From the NCBI RefSeq assembly GCF_901709675.1, contig NC_051091.1:13488967-13552966 (forward strand): a stretch of 64,000 nt of DNA, given 5' to 3'. Below the pieces are notes generated by a model, which ran no database searches, had not been told where the DNA came from, and worked only from the letters and a program-made list of their open reading frames with translations. Positions 33,460 to 45,393 of the stretch are shown piece after piece. A program made the position numbers and the translations under genes. Source of the stretch: Syngnathus acus. Its lineage: Eukaryota; Chordata; Actinopteri; Syngnathiformes; Syngnathidae. Positions within the stretch are counted from its first letter, which is position 1, and every line of letters begins with the position of its first letter.

Positions 33460-33549
33460 ATGTCATCTTTTGGAACGTCGGCCAACCTTTTGGCTTTCGG
33501 CCTCTTCATCCTTTTCCCCACTTGGTTCTCGAGCGTCGCCTCTGAGTCG
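33460..33549 (+). pseudogene. Orphan duplicate of sdc4 exon 1
   Basis: The 30-codon frame encodes the same signal peptide as the true sdc4 exon 1 at 9885-9974 (MSSFGTSANLLAFGLFILF, then ...SSVASES). It ends at an intact donor, TCG then GTAAGT. The 5' flank (32482-33459) and the start of intron 1 (33550-34719) are also copied. No sdc4 exon 2 follows; the copy stops about 300 bp short of it. Transcription from the copied promoter would run to the right, into the antisense strand of the LTR element. It is likely non-functional, but the start codon and donor could make a chimeric or long non-coding transcript. Confidence 0.85.
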
Positions 33550-34723
33550 GTAAGTCAAGGTCGCTCTCCGCGCGCCTTCTTGTTTCTTGCCTTTTGTCCG
33601 CACTTATTTCCCCCCTTGAACGTTGGAAAAGCAAAACAAAGTTTACTGGTCGAAGCTAAGTGCTAAGCTTCCTTGTGGCTGACGGCGACCCCGAAAGCTC
33701 ATCGACTCACGGGCGAACCGAGCAAACGCCGCGTCACTTCTTCGCCCCCCCCCCCTTGACTTTTCAACAACTTTAACTCTGCTTGTGAGCTGGTTGTTTG
33801 GACGTGCGCGTGTATTTTATCATTCCGTAAGGAGTCCCTGGGAGGTCTCCGACTCACTTTTGCCCCCAAGTCACGTCAGCCCCCAATACCTTGTTAAAAT
33901 GTGGACGTGCGTCTGAGAAGTCAACTTTGACAAACTTCAAATCAAGCAGCGAATGTGCGTGCGAGTTTGAGTGACTGGTGTATTGGCTGTGTGCATGTGT
34001 GTGCGCGTGCGCGGACTAGAACAAATGTCAGCTATTTCCACGTATGTGATCATGTTAAAATTTCGAGATGTTTGCAGTGGAGCCTAAGCCTAACCCCCAA
34101 ACGCCAAGCGGGATGCCACCCATACTCCAAGAGGCCCCTGCCCCACCCCCCAACTCCAGGTAGCCAGTTAGCTTAGCACTGGCGATTAAAGAGTTGCAGC
34201 ACACTCTTTGAGTTCCCTCCTCTCTCCTTGTTCCTTCCGTGTGGAATGTGACCTCAGCTGACCCCGAGCAGCTCTTGGGAGGATTTTGCACACTTGAAAG
34301 TGTCTCAACGGACCCCGTACTGAGGCTCTCAGTGGACATGGATCCCTGTCTCTCTCACACATGGCTGGAACGCGGACACCATTTCGTTGCGACTTCCCGG
34401 GCCCTCCTTGACCGACTGATAACATTTTCCTGCGACTGCCTCATCACAGCAGTGTGAACGGCGATGTTCCGGAAACTTCTGGAATCAGGCTGAAATAAGG
34501 CGAAGCCGAATTTGGTGTTCCCGTTCTCCATTGTGGTATCGCTCTTATCACATCTGCGCATGAATCAGATGTTTTTGAATTTCGTTTGTGGTGCAGGCCA
34601 AAGTCACCAATCCGGCAAATGTGCGTTCGTGTGTCCATAGCAGATAGCTGGCGGCCAGACAGGCCCTCACCGCCGGACCTTGTCTGCCTCTTCTGTTGTC
34701 ACCGTGCACGTTTGCCATGCGGG

Positions 34724-35471
34724 TGTAGTGAATTCTCTTCGATGGTCAGCTGGTCTTCCAAACAAACGGTGAAAAAGTGGCTGGCTTGGGGAAGGAAAAC
34801 TTCAGTCACACACGGCTGATTGGGGAAAGATTTTATTCAACCGATGTCAGAGAGAAGTGTCTTGCGCCCTAGCCAAGATGTCGAGTCCCTTTGTCTACTC
34901 TCGCCCTAAAACTTATACCCCCGTGCAGAGGCGTAGCCAGGAATTTTTCCAGTAGCACGCCCACAGGAAAAAAAAATCGAACATCACCCACGCTGATCGC
35001 TAAAACAACATCCGGGTCCGGGAGGCAAACGGTGAATGGATAACATCGCGCACATAGAATAGCGCAAGCACATTCGCGCAAGACCGAAAGAAAAAAACGG
35101 CATGAAAATGAAGAATCGAAAAAGCTCGATTTTTTTCAACCGGGGCGCAGGGAGTCCTAACCGGGGCGCCGCCCCGGCTCGCCCCGGCTCGCCCCGGCTT
35201 GGCTACGCCTCTGCCCCCGCGCTTCCCTTCACTCGGGTGCGCGCACACGGGGCTGTTGGATGATCTATGACCCCCCAGTCAGCCTCCCTAACTCTACACG
35301 GTGCATATCTTAGCAGTTGTTAATGGAAACCAGATGTGTCTGGTGCCAATGAGCCTACATTCCTGGACCAAGCCCCAAACAATCCCGCACGAACCTGACC
35401 CGAACATGACCCGGTCACAGGCTTACTAGTGAGATATACATTGCATGATACCAGAATAAAAATTTACAACA
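34724..35471 (-). repeat. 3' LTR of the element, with a nested MITE
   Basis: Near-identical to 43871-44326 apart from a 288-bp insertion at 34926-35213 and a few substitutions. It ends (plus strand) in AAATTTACAACA next to the polypurine tract. Confidence 0.9.
34926..35213. mobile_element. hAT-type MITE inside the LTR
   Basis: The ends CAGAGGCGTAGCCAGG and TTGGCTACGCCTCTG are inverted repeats. The flanks CCCCCGTG and CCCCCGCG form an 8-bp duplication with one mismatch. It is absent from the other LTR, so it is younger than the retroelement insertion. Confidence 0.85.
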
Positions 35472-36084
35472 TTCCCCCCTGACGGAGCACAACAAGTGCC
35501 CCGACAACAACCCGACAAGAAATGACATCGGTACATCCAAAAACCTTCCCCCAATCATTTTATGGTTTGGACCTATTTGTCTCATCCTAAATCATGCTCA
35601 AGGCATGCTACTTAAGGTTACATTAACTAGGAAAGCTCAACCTAATTTAATATTGAATTCCTCCCTGACAGCAATCTGAGGCCTCTCAGGAACCACACTT
35701 GACAAAGATTGAATCCCCCAACCCCATTAACTGATTGACGCCGTCCGCACACCCCCCTTCGGTAATATATCAACAACGCCATCAATTTGGAGAGGACAAT
35801 TTTGCAGTGGCCCGTTAGAAGCCCCAAAAAGTTGCCGGACCGCCGTCGAAAAAACCTCGCCAATCTAATGACGAGGAAAAAGAGGGAGGCCTATTCTACA
35901 CCCCCAGAGACGCCTCTCACCTGGCGAGAATATTCATTTTTCTTTACTTACTTATATGAGAAAAAATATAGTAATTTGATAAAGTTCAGTGTTAAAATAA
36001 GCACTTTGTATACTACAATACTCTTGTAATTTCCTAAATAAAGAGTTTGCAGTACCTTGTTGATTTTGCGTATGAATTGTTATA

Positions 36085-36240
36085 AATCAGGATATTGTTC
36101 TATATCGATCGTAGAGCACTATATCGTGATGTATCGTGAATGAATCACAGCAGGCTTTAAGATATCGGCAAATATCGTATCGTGGTTCTTTGTATCGATA
36201 TGATATCGTATCGTGACAAAACCCGCGATTTACACCCCTA
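36085..36240. repeat. Fragment of a 'cgatatcgta' interspersed repeat
   Basis: A cluster of atatcgtatcg and gtatcgatatg motifs ending in GCGATTTACACCCCTAG. This resembles one end of a fish MITE family; the other end is missing. Confidence 0.45.
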
Positions 36241-36840
36241 GTAAACATGCCACGGGGTAAACAAATGAGGTCACATAACAAAGTAAATAACATGGCAAAA
36301 CAACGAGGTAACACAGTGAGGTATATAAAAACGAATCATCAAAGCATGCAAGAAAATTAAAACCCCTGTCGCGCTGCCCCCCCCTTGCATGTACAAGCGC
36401 GTGCAGATGTGAAATCCAGTCCACTGAGCCGTCAGTGGGGAGTAGCACTAGACGGCACTGTCCCGGGCCGGCTGTCCGTTCAATGTCCTCCTGTTGCTTA
36501 TGATGGCCGTTGAATCCCGTGCAAGGCCCCGGTCAGCAGCCAGGCAACCTACGACAAGCTATAGCTACTGTCTGTATCAAGTGACGTTAACAGTGCAAAC
36601 ATGTGGAGTCATAATGGCAAAGGCAGCAGCCCAGGCCGGACGTCCTTCCGGCCCCGTCGGCCACCGCCGGCGGGGCAACACAACCCAATAGCTCCAGTGT
36701 TACCGGCCCCCTCAAATAATTCTTTGGCGATGATGGGGCAACGAGGAAAAAGCTTTGTCAATCGTCCCATCGAAATCTCATCAGAACGCCCGAGGGCTCC
36801 CGACACCTACCCCTCTTTTCCAGAGGCCCACGCGGTCCTT

Positions 36841-36876
36841 GAAACAAACAAACAAACAAACAAACAAACAAACAAA
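36841..36876. repeat. (AAAC)n microsatellite
   Basis: About nine AAAC units inside the LTR element. Confidence 0.95.
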
Positions 36877-39800
36877 CCTAGCACTCCAGGACTTATAAAT
36901 CATTCCCTTCGTGCCGACAGCGTTGCCAGATCCCCCCAGTCACAATGTAAATTCTACCTGTTCCTGGTAGTCTTTCCTGCCGCAGATGTCACTGTCTCAA
37001 TCACACTGTCATCTTTCTGAAGTCCCGTCAGTCATGTCACTTCAATCGCTCTTTTCCCCGTCCAAATACTATTTTCCACCCCCGAATTCCTTCTTCAGTT
37101 TAAAGATGCGTAGCTGTTAGGTCTAAATACCATCAGACATTAAACCATACGCTGGAAGGAAGAGGAGAAAAGAACCGGAACAGGTTTACTCGCGAGGAGA
37201 ACGATAGAGAGAGCAAACTCAGTTACAATCTCCATCAATTCTGAGTTCTCACTTCACGTGCTCCTCTATTTAATGTTTTGGTTGCCCTGGTTACAGAGGC
37301 GTTGCTACACTAAAGGGAGGGGAGATTGTGTCTGTAGCAACGCTGATTTAGCTAAGGAATGTAGTGTGGTGTGAATTAGCACTTCATTGTCGGCCCGTGA
37401 CCCCCGCAGACTTCGTCCTTCTTCCTCAACCAACGGTTCTTCTCATGGTTGGCTGATTTGTCCTCGAGTGGGATCAGATAACTTGAATTGCCGCTTTCCT
37501 GTGGAACAATGCAACTAAACCTTGGCTAACTTTATCTACTTGGTAAAGTAACACACAATAATAATAATGAGTGACTTGTCCTCTCCTAAACACTTAAACA
37601 AACATTGAGTAAATATGGGATAACTTGTATGCAACTACTTCAAACTGTATATAACACTTAACAAAGAAAAACAGTTCTGACCAACAACAATCTATGAACC
37701 AAACCTACAGTTAGATAAAAGGAATGAAGTTCCTCTGAACCAAATAAGAACATTTCGCCTATGCAAATAAGCTCGGCTCATTGTTAGTGAAGGCCTCCTA
37801 CAGGAACAAAAACACACAGATAACATAAGGACAGGAAGGAGACATATGGCTGACAGGGATCAAAAGACATCCCTGTCACTAAAAAGGAAAAACCTAGATG
37901 AAAGGAAAGTCATAAACAGTAAAGACAAGGCCTCCAGGTCTGGCAGGCCAAGGCTTCACTTAAATTATTCCAACAGTAGCATTCTCAAACTGTTGTTCCC
38001 TAGATCTGTACATTTATGTATCCGTGCCTTATGTTCGAGCCACCTCACTGTTCAAATCAGTCATCATTCTGAAACAACGCTCATGTAATCTTTCCAAAAT
38101 GGTACAACCACTCAAATCCTTTCATTATTCGTTATGCAAACTAATCGTCCTAAAATGTATAATTAAACATTTGCCCTGTAATAGCAGCTTTAATGCAGTC
38201 ACACGTTCAGAAATTTCCCCATTCCTTGTTTCTAGCCCCGTCTTCCTCCGACATTCAATGACCTTCCAAACTTTCGTTGTGTATTGTGCCACTGTCCATT
38301 CCCTAATCACTGTATGATTTGTCCTTCGTGCTTTGTCATTGAAAAACCTTAAACCTTATTGTCACTAAATTGTTACCACGCTTCGCATCCATTCCAGGTT
38401 GTTGTCTCCCGTTAACTCCCTTTCTTTCAAGATGCTTTTTCTGCTCCTTCCATCACTGCTAGTCGAATTCTGGCATGTCCTGTTAAAGCTTAAAAAACAA
38501 GTGAATTTGGAAAAAAACTTTGTATATCACAATTACAAATTGAAACCTACTCACCCATTTGTATTTTACCACTCCCCCCTTTGACACATTCACCCAATGT
38601 GTCATTACGTATCAAAAGGAACCTGCAAAGTGTCCCCCCTCATCACCACACTCATTGTAGCCAGGCCCGCGGAACCTCTAGCTCCCATCTGGGCCCCGGG
38701 ACCGTCACCCCAAGTCCTTGAAACTTGACTGTCCACCACACACTCGGCAACACAAACAAAAATCATCGCACTCCTGTCAGTGAGCTTATAGCCCTGCTGA
38801 CAGCGGACATTTGTACACACAAAAACAGACATCAAGTATCAAAATAAAAACAGTCATAAAATGAATCCTGGCGCCCGCGGATCATGTCCTGAAAACCATG
38901 TCATCAACAAGTTCATCATAAAAACCAAAAGGGCAAGGGTTAACATATTCTTGTAAATTCAACACAAACTTTCCACGAACGCAATCGACAACCTGCAAGA
39001 ACGAAAACAAGTTACGCAAGCAACGCGCAATCCGCTCCTTGGCTGGTGGCTGATGCTGCAAAAAAATCAAGTCACAGAAAAACAAAGCAGAGCGTGCTCT
39101 TGTCGCAAGCAAGCTCAAGCGTCAAACATTTGGTCACTGTCCACCTAGTCCGTCACCCCGTCGGGTCAGCTCAAAGTCATCACACGTCAAATCGTCCAAA
39201 GTCTTGATGTTCGATACTAGTTCTGTCTTGTCTTACCATATTACTGAAATGGGCCTTCTCCATCGAACCGTTTTGTTGTCGATGGTGCCCCTGATTGATC
39301 ATTGAACCATGGTTCCGGTCAGAACTCATCACTTACCAGTTCCAGTCCCTCCGATCTGTACCACCCCTTCAGGTGAGAGGAATTTTATCCTCAATTGCAA
39401 ACACATCACCCCAACTTCAGACCTCTCTGGCCAATCATACTGCGCACACACAGTCATGGACGATCACACGCGCACGCACCCATCCACACACTCACAGACA
39501 CACTCATTCGTCTCTATCACTCAGCTCTCCTCCCACACTAAGCAAAGTGAATATGTTAGTGTGCAGGCAAACATTGACTCCTAACAGTAACTCTTCACAT
39601 TCGGACATACTCGTCAACATGACCTATTGTAAAATCTCCAATTCAATTTTCCATAAACTCGCCCATCAGATTCATCGCAAATTGTCATATATGTCTATCT
39701 GAGGGGCTAACTGTGGGACCCGCGTTTTGGGGGAGCCTCCATAACCTCAGATTGCTCCTACAAACTCGATCTCTATTAGTTATCCTAATTAAATTCAATA

Positions 39801-42800
39801 AAGATGGGTCAGACTATTCCCTCTGGCTTTTTAGAGGCCCAGGGGGCTCTCCCCCTTTTTCCTGTTGTCTAGCTCAAATATGTTTCTCAGTCTGCTTCTC
39901 TTTATTGCCCCTCTTGGCGAGTCTCACTCCCCCATTTTTTTTTTTTTTCTTCCTAAAAATCCTGCCTGTCACACCATCCAGCACCTCTCCCTGCTTTCTT
40001 ACATCGTCGCCTATTACCACTCCTTTCATCCACTCACTCGCGCGGTCCGCCCCCTCTGCAAAGCTGCAGCTCCACACAGGGAGCGCCAAGCCCTCTCCCT
40101 CGAATGAGCAGTTTTTAATGTAATTTACGTCATTGCTGTCCAGATCTTCTATCCTCAATCTCCCTTGCTGTCAATCCCTGTTAAAATGCCAAAATGCCGT
40201 TCCTACTCGCTCTAATCCTATCTTTGACAATGGAGTTTGCCCTTATCAAACCTCCGAATATCTACGTCCTCCTGTTGTCTTCAAATCCACCTCTTAGTAC
40301 TACTTTTGATAGAATCTCCTATTGGTAACTCTATAGCAGACTGTTTGGCATATAGTAATCCATTACTCAGCTCTCTTGCTTCTACTTTGCCCTGTCGGTG
40401 CAGTTGAAATTGAGCCCTATTCAGTCATTATCTTGTTACCTGTGGCCTCCTATGCATGATTGTGTGAAAGTCAAAAATTTAACGTATCCAAATTTCTGAC
40501 CACCCAACCTCCACTATGGTACAACAAACTTCTATCGTATTGAGTAGGTACATTGAGCGTCCTAGCTTCCTCTTGACTGAATCCACTTTAGTCTAAATGT
40601 CCTATTCTAAAATGTATCTAACTCGACTTCTACTTCTTAAGCCTGACGAGCCAAAATATCAGATCTCGCTCTTGTTTCTTACCGTTTTAGCCTATTTGTT
40701 TTATCCAAATCTGTTCAATCTCTGACTATGATGCTTTTCTCTGTAGCTCTACGCATTATTCAATTTTTTATCAAATCTCCTCAGTTCTGTCAAACTCAGT
40801 GCACAATGAAGCTCCTGTCCACTTTGACCCAAGCTCCACCAAGTTTAGTAACGTCACAGCAAGGAGTGTGATTTGGTTGTCGGACACTTCATGTCCATGT
40901 GTCTTTTGCAGCACCTCACCTTCTCAAGTTGGTGTACTTTTGTTGTTGCTTCAGAGCCAACCCATCCATCACTCTCGAATGAGTCCATTGTTCAAATGAG
41001 TCCATTTTCAACATTGTGAGTTCCTCCGCCTCTCACTGTCTCTTCTCGTCCCCGAGGATGTCGTCTTTCCTCCGGAGTGTACTTGCCCCCTCCAAGCACA
41101 ACAACAGTCTTTCTTTGTCCTTGCCAAAGGTCAAAGGTGCCTCAAAGCCAGGCACCGTTTTGTAGTCGTCCACGGCTGCAGGCAGAGTCTCGCGATCGAG
41201 TTTCAGGGATCCTGACACTGAGAGTGACAGACTGGGACATCAAACTTGTAAGACTATCTCCAAATGTAGCTGCTGCCATCAATTCACTAGTAACGTTTGT
41301 TTACCAAATGTCAAATTCTCCTAGTAACAGCGATCTCGTCTTTATATTGTAAGTCATCCTATTTTCGAGCTACGTTTCGTCTATAGTTCCAATTTAATGG
41401 GACAGTACATTGTGTCTTCAGTATCATTATTCAAAATTAACTCATCGAGGTCTGCGTTCCACATCTAGCCCTGATCTATGTCTTGATCTCTCAAACGTTA
41501 TTACCTGTGTCATGCTTGCTCAAAAATGTGACTTAGAATATGGTGCTGTGAATTTCCAATCTGCCCGATCAAATTGGATCCCGCTGCTCAGCTCTTCTTT
41601 CTCATGCTCCTGTTAGCCTGCAATTGTCCAAATCAAAAATGTTATTTTCTTTTAACTGTCTTTCTTTTGAACCTCTAAATCTCTCGTGTTGCTAACCTAT
41701 CTACACCAGGAAACCATTTAAAGGGTCTTAAAGAAAGGACCAACCGATCACTCCCAATATCTCCTCATTATTTACGAGTTAGCCCCCCTTTCTTCACTCA
41801 CTCACTCTTTCTATCTGTCTCGGGCCGCATTTGTGGCGTCCTGCCATAAATTAATGCTGCCACAGCCTAGCTTTCTCTTAAGACAAACGGGTACACATAA
41901 ATTAATACTTTAATGGTTAGTGCAAGTATGCCCCTCTCTCGCCTATTGGCAAACTGTTAAACATTAGTGCCAGTGATGTTTCAGTTTCAATCATGCACTT
42001 TCACTGTTGGTCATGCATCCTTTGCTCATCAACATTTGATCTCCCCTCGTCTTGTCTCAGTTCTCCTCAACATTGACTTTTCCCGGGGGGACCTGGCTCC
42101 GCCTTTGCGGACTCCTCGGCACAGCGCCCCCGGACAAGGGGGGGGTCAGCGTATTAATGTTGACGCCACGGTCATATACCGCCGGTATAGCGCCATTCCA
42201 CACCTCGGAGCCCACCGGGCCCCCTCCTTTCTTGAACATTCTCTTATCCATGCCGTCTTCCTCCTCACACGCCCGCACCCACACAGGGTGTGCACATAAA
42301 TGCACACACACACGGCGCGCACACAACCACACACATACACACACACGCATCCGCACGCACGCCCAATACACAAAGCGCGCACACAGAGCTCAGACGAACG
42401 ACGACAGACTGACACAAACTTTACAGAGATTACGCACGAACACAGAACACACAGACAAAGGGATTTGAATCCATCTCTCATGTAGCTTCTTACTAACCGC
42501 TTCCATGCGGTTTGGTCATGCTGTGGCTTCTTACCGTGCGCAGGTGCACTTACAAACATGCCCTTTGCACTTCTTGTCTTTGTTTCCCCTAAGAGCGCTT
42601 TGTATTTCCCCTTATACTGCAGATTTTTAACTTCAGTGTGCACACAAATTACTTTTCTTACATGGTATACCAACATTAAACCCCCTGAGGCCTCTTTTTC
42701 CACGTTTTCCAATTTCTATCGGCTGCGCACTCCTCCGCTCTGCCAATTGCGGTCTGCTGCAAGCCGTAAATTTCATCAGACTTTGACAGGCGTGTGTGCT

Positions 42801-43870
42801 ATTACAGTGCGCCTCGACAATCGGGATCAAACCGTGTCGACTTGGGTACGACCGCAGCGCACCAGTTCACCCCGGTAAGTGTCCCAAAGAGTATCTCTCT
42901 AAGAGGCTAACGCGCCAGCGGTCAGCCGGGGGAACCGCGCAACCCGCACAAACTCCTAATCTGATCAGTGCCCAAATAACGTGGTCTGCGCGCTTCATTC
43001 TCTTCGGCACTCATGGTCCCAGACCCAGCCGGTATTTCTCCCACATTCATTCACACAGCTACGGATGCCAAGGCTGCGCACTCCTCCGCTCTGCCAATCG
43101 CGGTCTGCAGCAAGCCTCCCTTTTTTGTGCGACCTTTATAGAGACAAATGCCACCACCGAACATCTCAAAAATCGCACTCGGCCCGTACGGCCATTGGGT
43201 GCGATCTCAACGTCCCAGCACGTCCCGGGAATTGTGGCTTGGTGGCGCACGTCTCTTGTCGCAAACAGTGTTCAATCGTATCTGTGCTTCCGCCCCAGTC
43301 ATACAGCTAAAATTTCTATCCTCCACCGGATCTGTCGCCAAAATAAACTCCACGTTTTATGGGACTTTCTATTCTTCTTCTGTCGTGACAGCCGATCAGC
43401 GATGTCCCAGACATCCTGTCCTGTTACACGTGCCCTCTGTCTCGGGGCATTTTTCTTTCTCATTCATCATTCACACCAGACATGTCACTCACACTGTTGT
43501 GCACATTCCCCATTAAGTTTTATGCTATTTTTCCATTTTTGTTTGCCTTTTTTCTTTTTTCTATTTTTATTGAACATTTTCATTTTCCTATTGGGGCTAC
43601 TCCCCCCTTTCAAAATCCACATCTCGCCGACATTCAGCTAGGGGAGACAAATCCCCCCCCCCCTGCCAGCCACTGGCACACCAGGCCCATTAACTGTCCC
43701 CCTTAGGAGCCCCTCCGTCCCCCCCCCCACACCAGGCACGAGCACATCGCGATACTGTGAGTGAAAGCTTCTCACCTCAAACTCAGCCTGCCGGCCGGAC
43801 GCTCGATGCTCGCACCCAGGCGGGCGAGGGCTCCCCGAAGGACACGAGAACTGTTCGTGACGCCAAAAAT

Positions 43871-44326
43871 TGTGGTGAATTCTCTTCGATGGTCAGCTGG
43901 TCTTCCAAACAAACGGTGAAAAAGTGGATGGCTTGGGGAAGGAAAACGTCAGTCACACACGGCTGATTGGGGAAAGATTTTATTCAACCGATGTCAGAGA
44001 GAAGTGTCTCGCGCCCTAGCCAAGATGTCGAGTCCCTTTGTCTACTCTCGCCCTAAAACTTATACCCCCGCGCTTCCCTTCACTCGGATGCGCGCACACG
44101 GGGCTGTTGGATGATCTATGACCCCCCAGTCAGCCTCCCTAACTCTACACGGTGCATATCTTAGCAGTTGTTAATGGAAACCAGATGTGTCTGGTGCCAA
44201 TGAGCCTACATTCCTGGACCAAGCTCCAAACAATCCCGCACGAACCAGACCCGAACATGACCCGGTCACACTTAGGCTTACTAGTGAGATATACATTGCA
44301 TGATACCAGAATAAAAATTTACAACA
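43871..44326 (-). repeat. 5' LTR of the element
   Basis: 456 bp, beginning (plus strand) TGTGGTGAATTCTCTTCG and ending AAATTTACAACA. Together with 34724-35471 it defines the LTR pair. Confidence 0.9.
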
Positions 44327-44519
44327 CGGGGGCACCCCAAAATGAGTGCACCGCGTTTCAAGGGTACAAATGACAACGTTCAATATGCGTGCTTGTGTGA
44401 CTCGTGCAGAGGGCCCTCAGCAAGACTGCTCTGATAGCGCTGGTAAATAAAAAAACCTTGTCTGCTCGTTCCTGTGCGATTGCTTCATGTTCGAAATGGG
44501 CGACTGACATGACATAGTA

Positions 44520-45393
44520 CAGGGGTCACCAACACGGTGCCCGCGGGCGACCTGGTGCCCGGAGTTCGAACAAAAAAATTCGTGCAGTTGCGCGGTCGGC
44601 GACGCGCTACTGTTGCGCGTTCGGCGGTGCGCTGCAGTTGCGCGTTCGGCGGTGCGCTGCAGTTGCGTGATTGGACCAAATTAAGCTCCCTGCGCACTGA
44701 GGTCCACTTAAATTCTGGAACGTATATTAGGACTTTAAAAATATTTTCTAAATTTTAGCGACGGCTCTGTTACAATAACGCGACCAGCGCGGTGCAGTTG
44801 CGCGGTCGGCCATGCGCTACTGTTGCGCGTTCGGCGGTGCGCTGCAGTTGCGCGATCGGACAAAATTAAGTTCCCTGCGCACTTAGGTCCACTTAAATTT
44901 TGGAAAGTACATCAGGACTTTAAAAATATTTTCTAAATTTCAGCAACGGCTCTGTCACAATAATGCGACCAGCGTGATGCAGTTGCGCAGTGGGCGACGC
45001 GCTGCGGTTGCGCGTTCGGCGGTGCGCTGCAGTTGTGCGATCGGACAAATATGCGCAAATGAAAAAATGCTTAAAAAAGGCGGGGTTTTTTTGTCTTGAA
45101 ACGGATTAAAATTTTTTCCATTATTTGTAATGGGAAAAATTGATTCGGAATTCGACCGATTCGCTTCTCGAACCGCCTTCTGGAACGGATTGTGGTCAAA
45201 AAACAAGGTTTGACTGTATTTTTGCTATTTTTGTTAAAATCACACTGTGAACTGGAAATGACAATAATAACACATAGTGAAAGCCAAATTGAGCAAATTG
45301 GCTATCTCAGAAGTGTGCCTCAAACTGGTAGCCCTTTGCCTTAATCAGTACCCAGGAAGTAGCTCTCGGTTTAAGAAAGGTTGGTGACCCCTG
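44520..45393. mobile_element. Third copy of the CAGGGGTCACCAAC hAT-like element
   Basis: The ends CAGGGGTCACCAACACGG and GGTTGGTGACCCCTG enclose a rearranged, truncated Tigger-like interior with two to three of the roughly 187-bp units (44580-45060). It starts 150 bp beyond the end of the right duplication arm. Confidence 0.7.

Larger units (their letters stand above)
34724..44326 (-). mobile_element. 9.6-kb LTR retroelement without recognisable gag-pol
   Basis: Two direct repeats (34724-35471 and 43871-44326) bound the element, with a 4-bp target duplication, CGGG (34720-34723 and 44327-44330). In minus orientation each LTR starts TGTTGTAAATTTTTATTCTG and ends in ...CACTACA or ...CACCACA. 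Just inside the 5' LTR lies a primer-site-like TGGCGTCACGAACAG (43865-43851, minus). Just inside the 3' LTR is a polypurine tract, CAGGGGGGAA. The 8.4-kb interior has only short frames and strong strand asymmetry (pyrimidine-rich on plus, so purine-rich in sense). I saw no reverse transcriptase, integrase or protease motif. It may be a large non-coding derivative or a decayed endogenous retrovirus; the 4-bp duplication fits either retroviruses or Ty3-like elements. Confidence 0.85.
27927..44367. repeat. Right arm of large inverted duplication, expanded by insertions
   Basis: Reverse complement of 8626-12695, ending at 44367 (ggggcaccccaaaatgagtg then ccgcgtttcaagggta, matching 8626-8665 reversed). 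The arm spans 16.4 kb. Subtracting the hAT (1.3 kb), the TA element (1.6 kb), the roughly 195-bp insert and the LTR element (9.6 kb) leaves about 3.7 kb, matching the left arm without its SINE. The intervening DNA (12.7-27.9 kb) holds manf and rbm15b. Confidence 0.9.

Noticed and set aside
37116-37860. Possible nested solo LTR starting TGTTAGGTCTAAATACC
   Set aside because: No second copy, target duplication or defined end could be found within the window.
42146-42712. 188-codon minus-strand frame in the LTR element
   Set aside because: The second half is a low-complexity Cys/Val string from a CA-rich stretch and the first half has no recognisable gag or pol motif; not reported as a gene.
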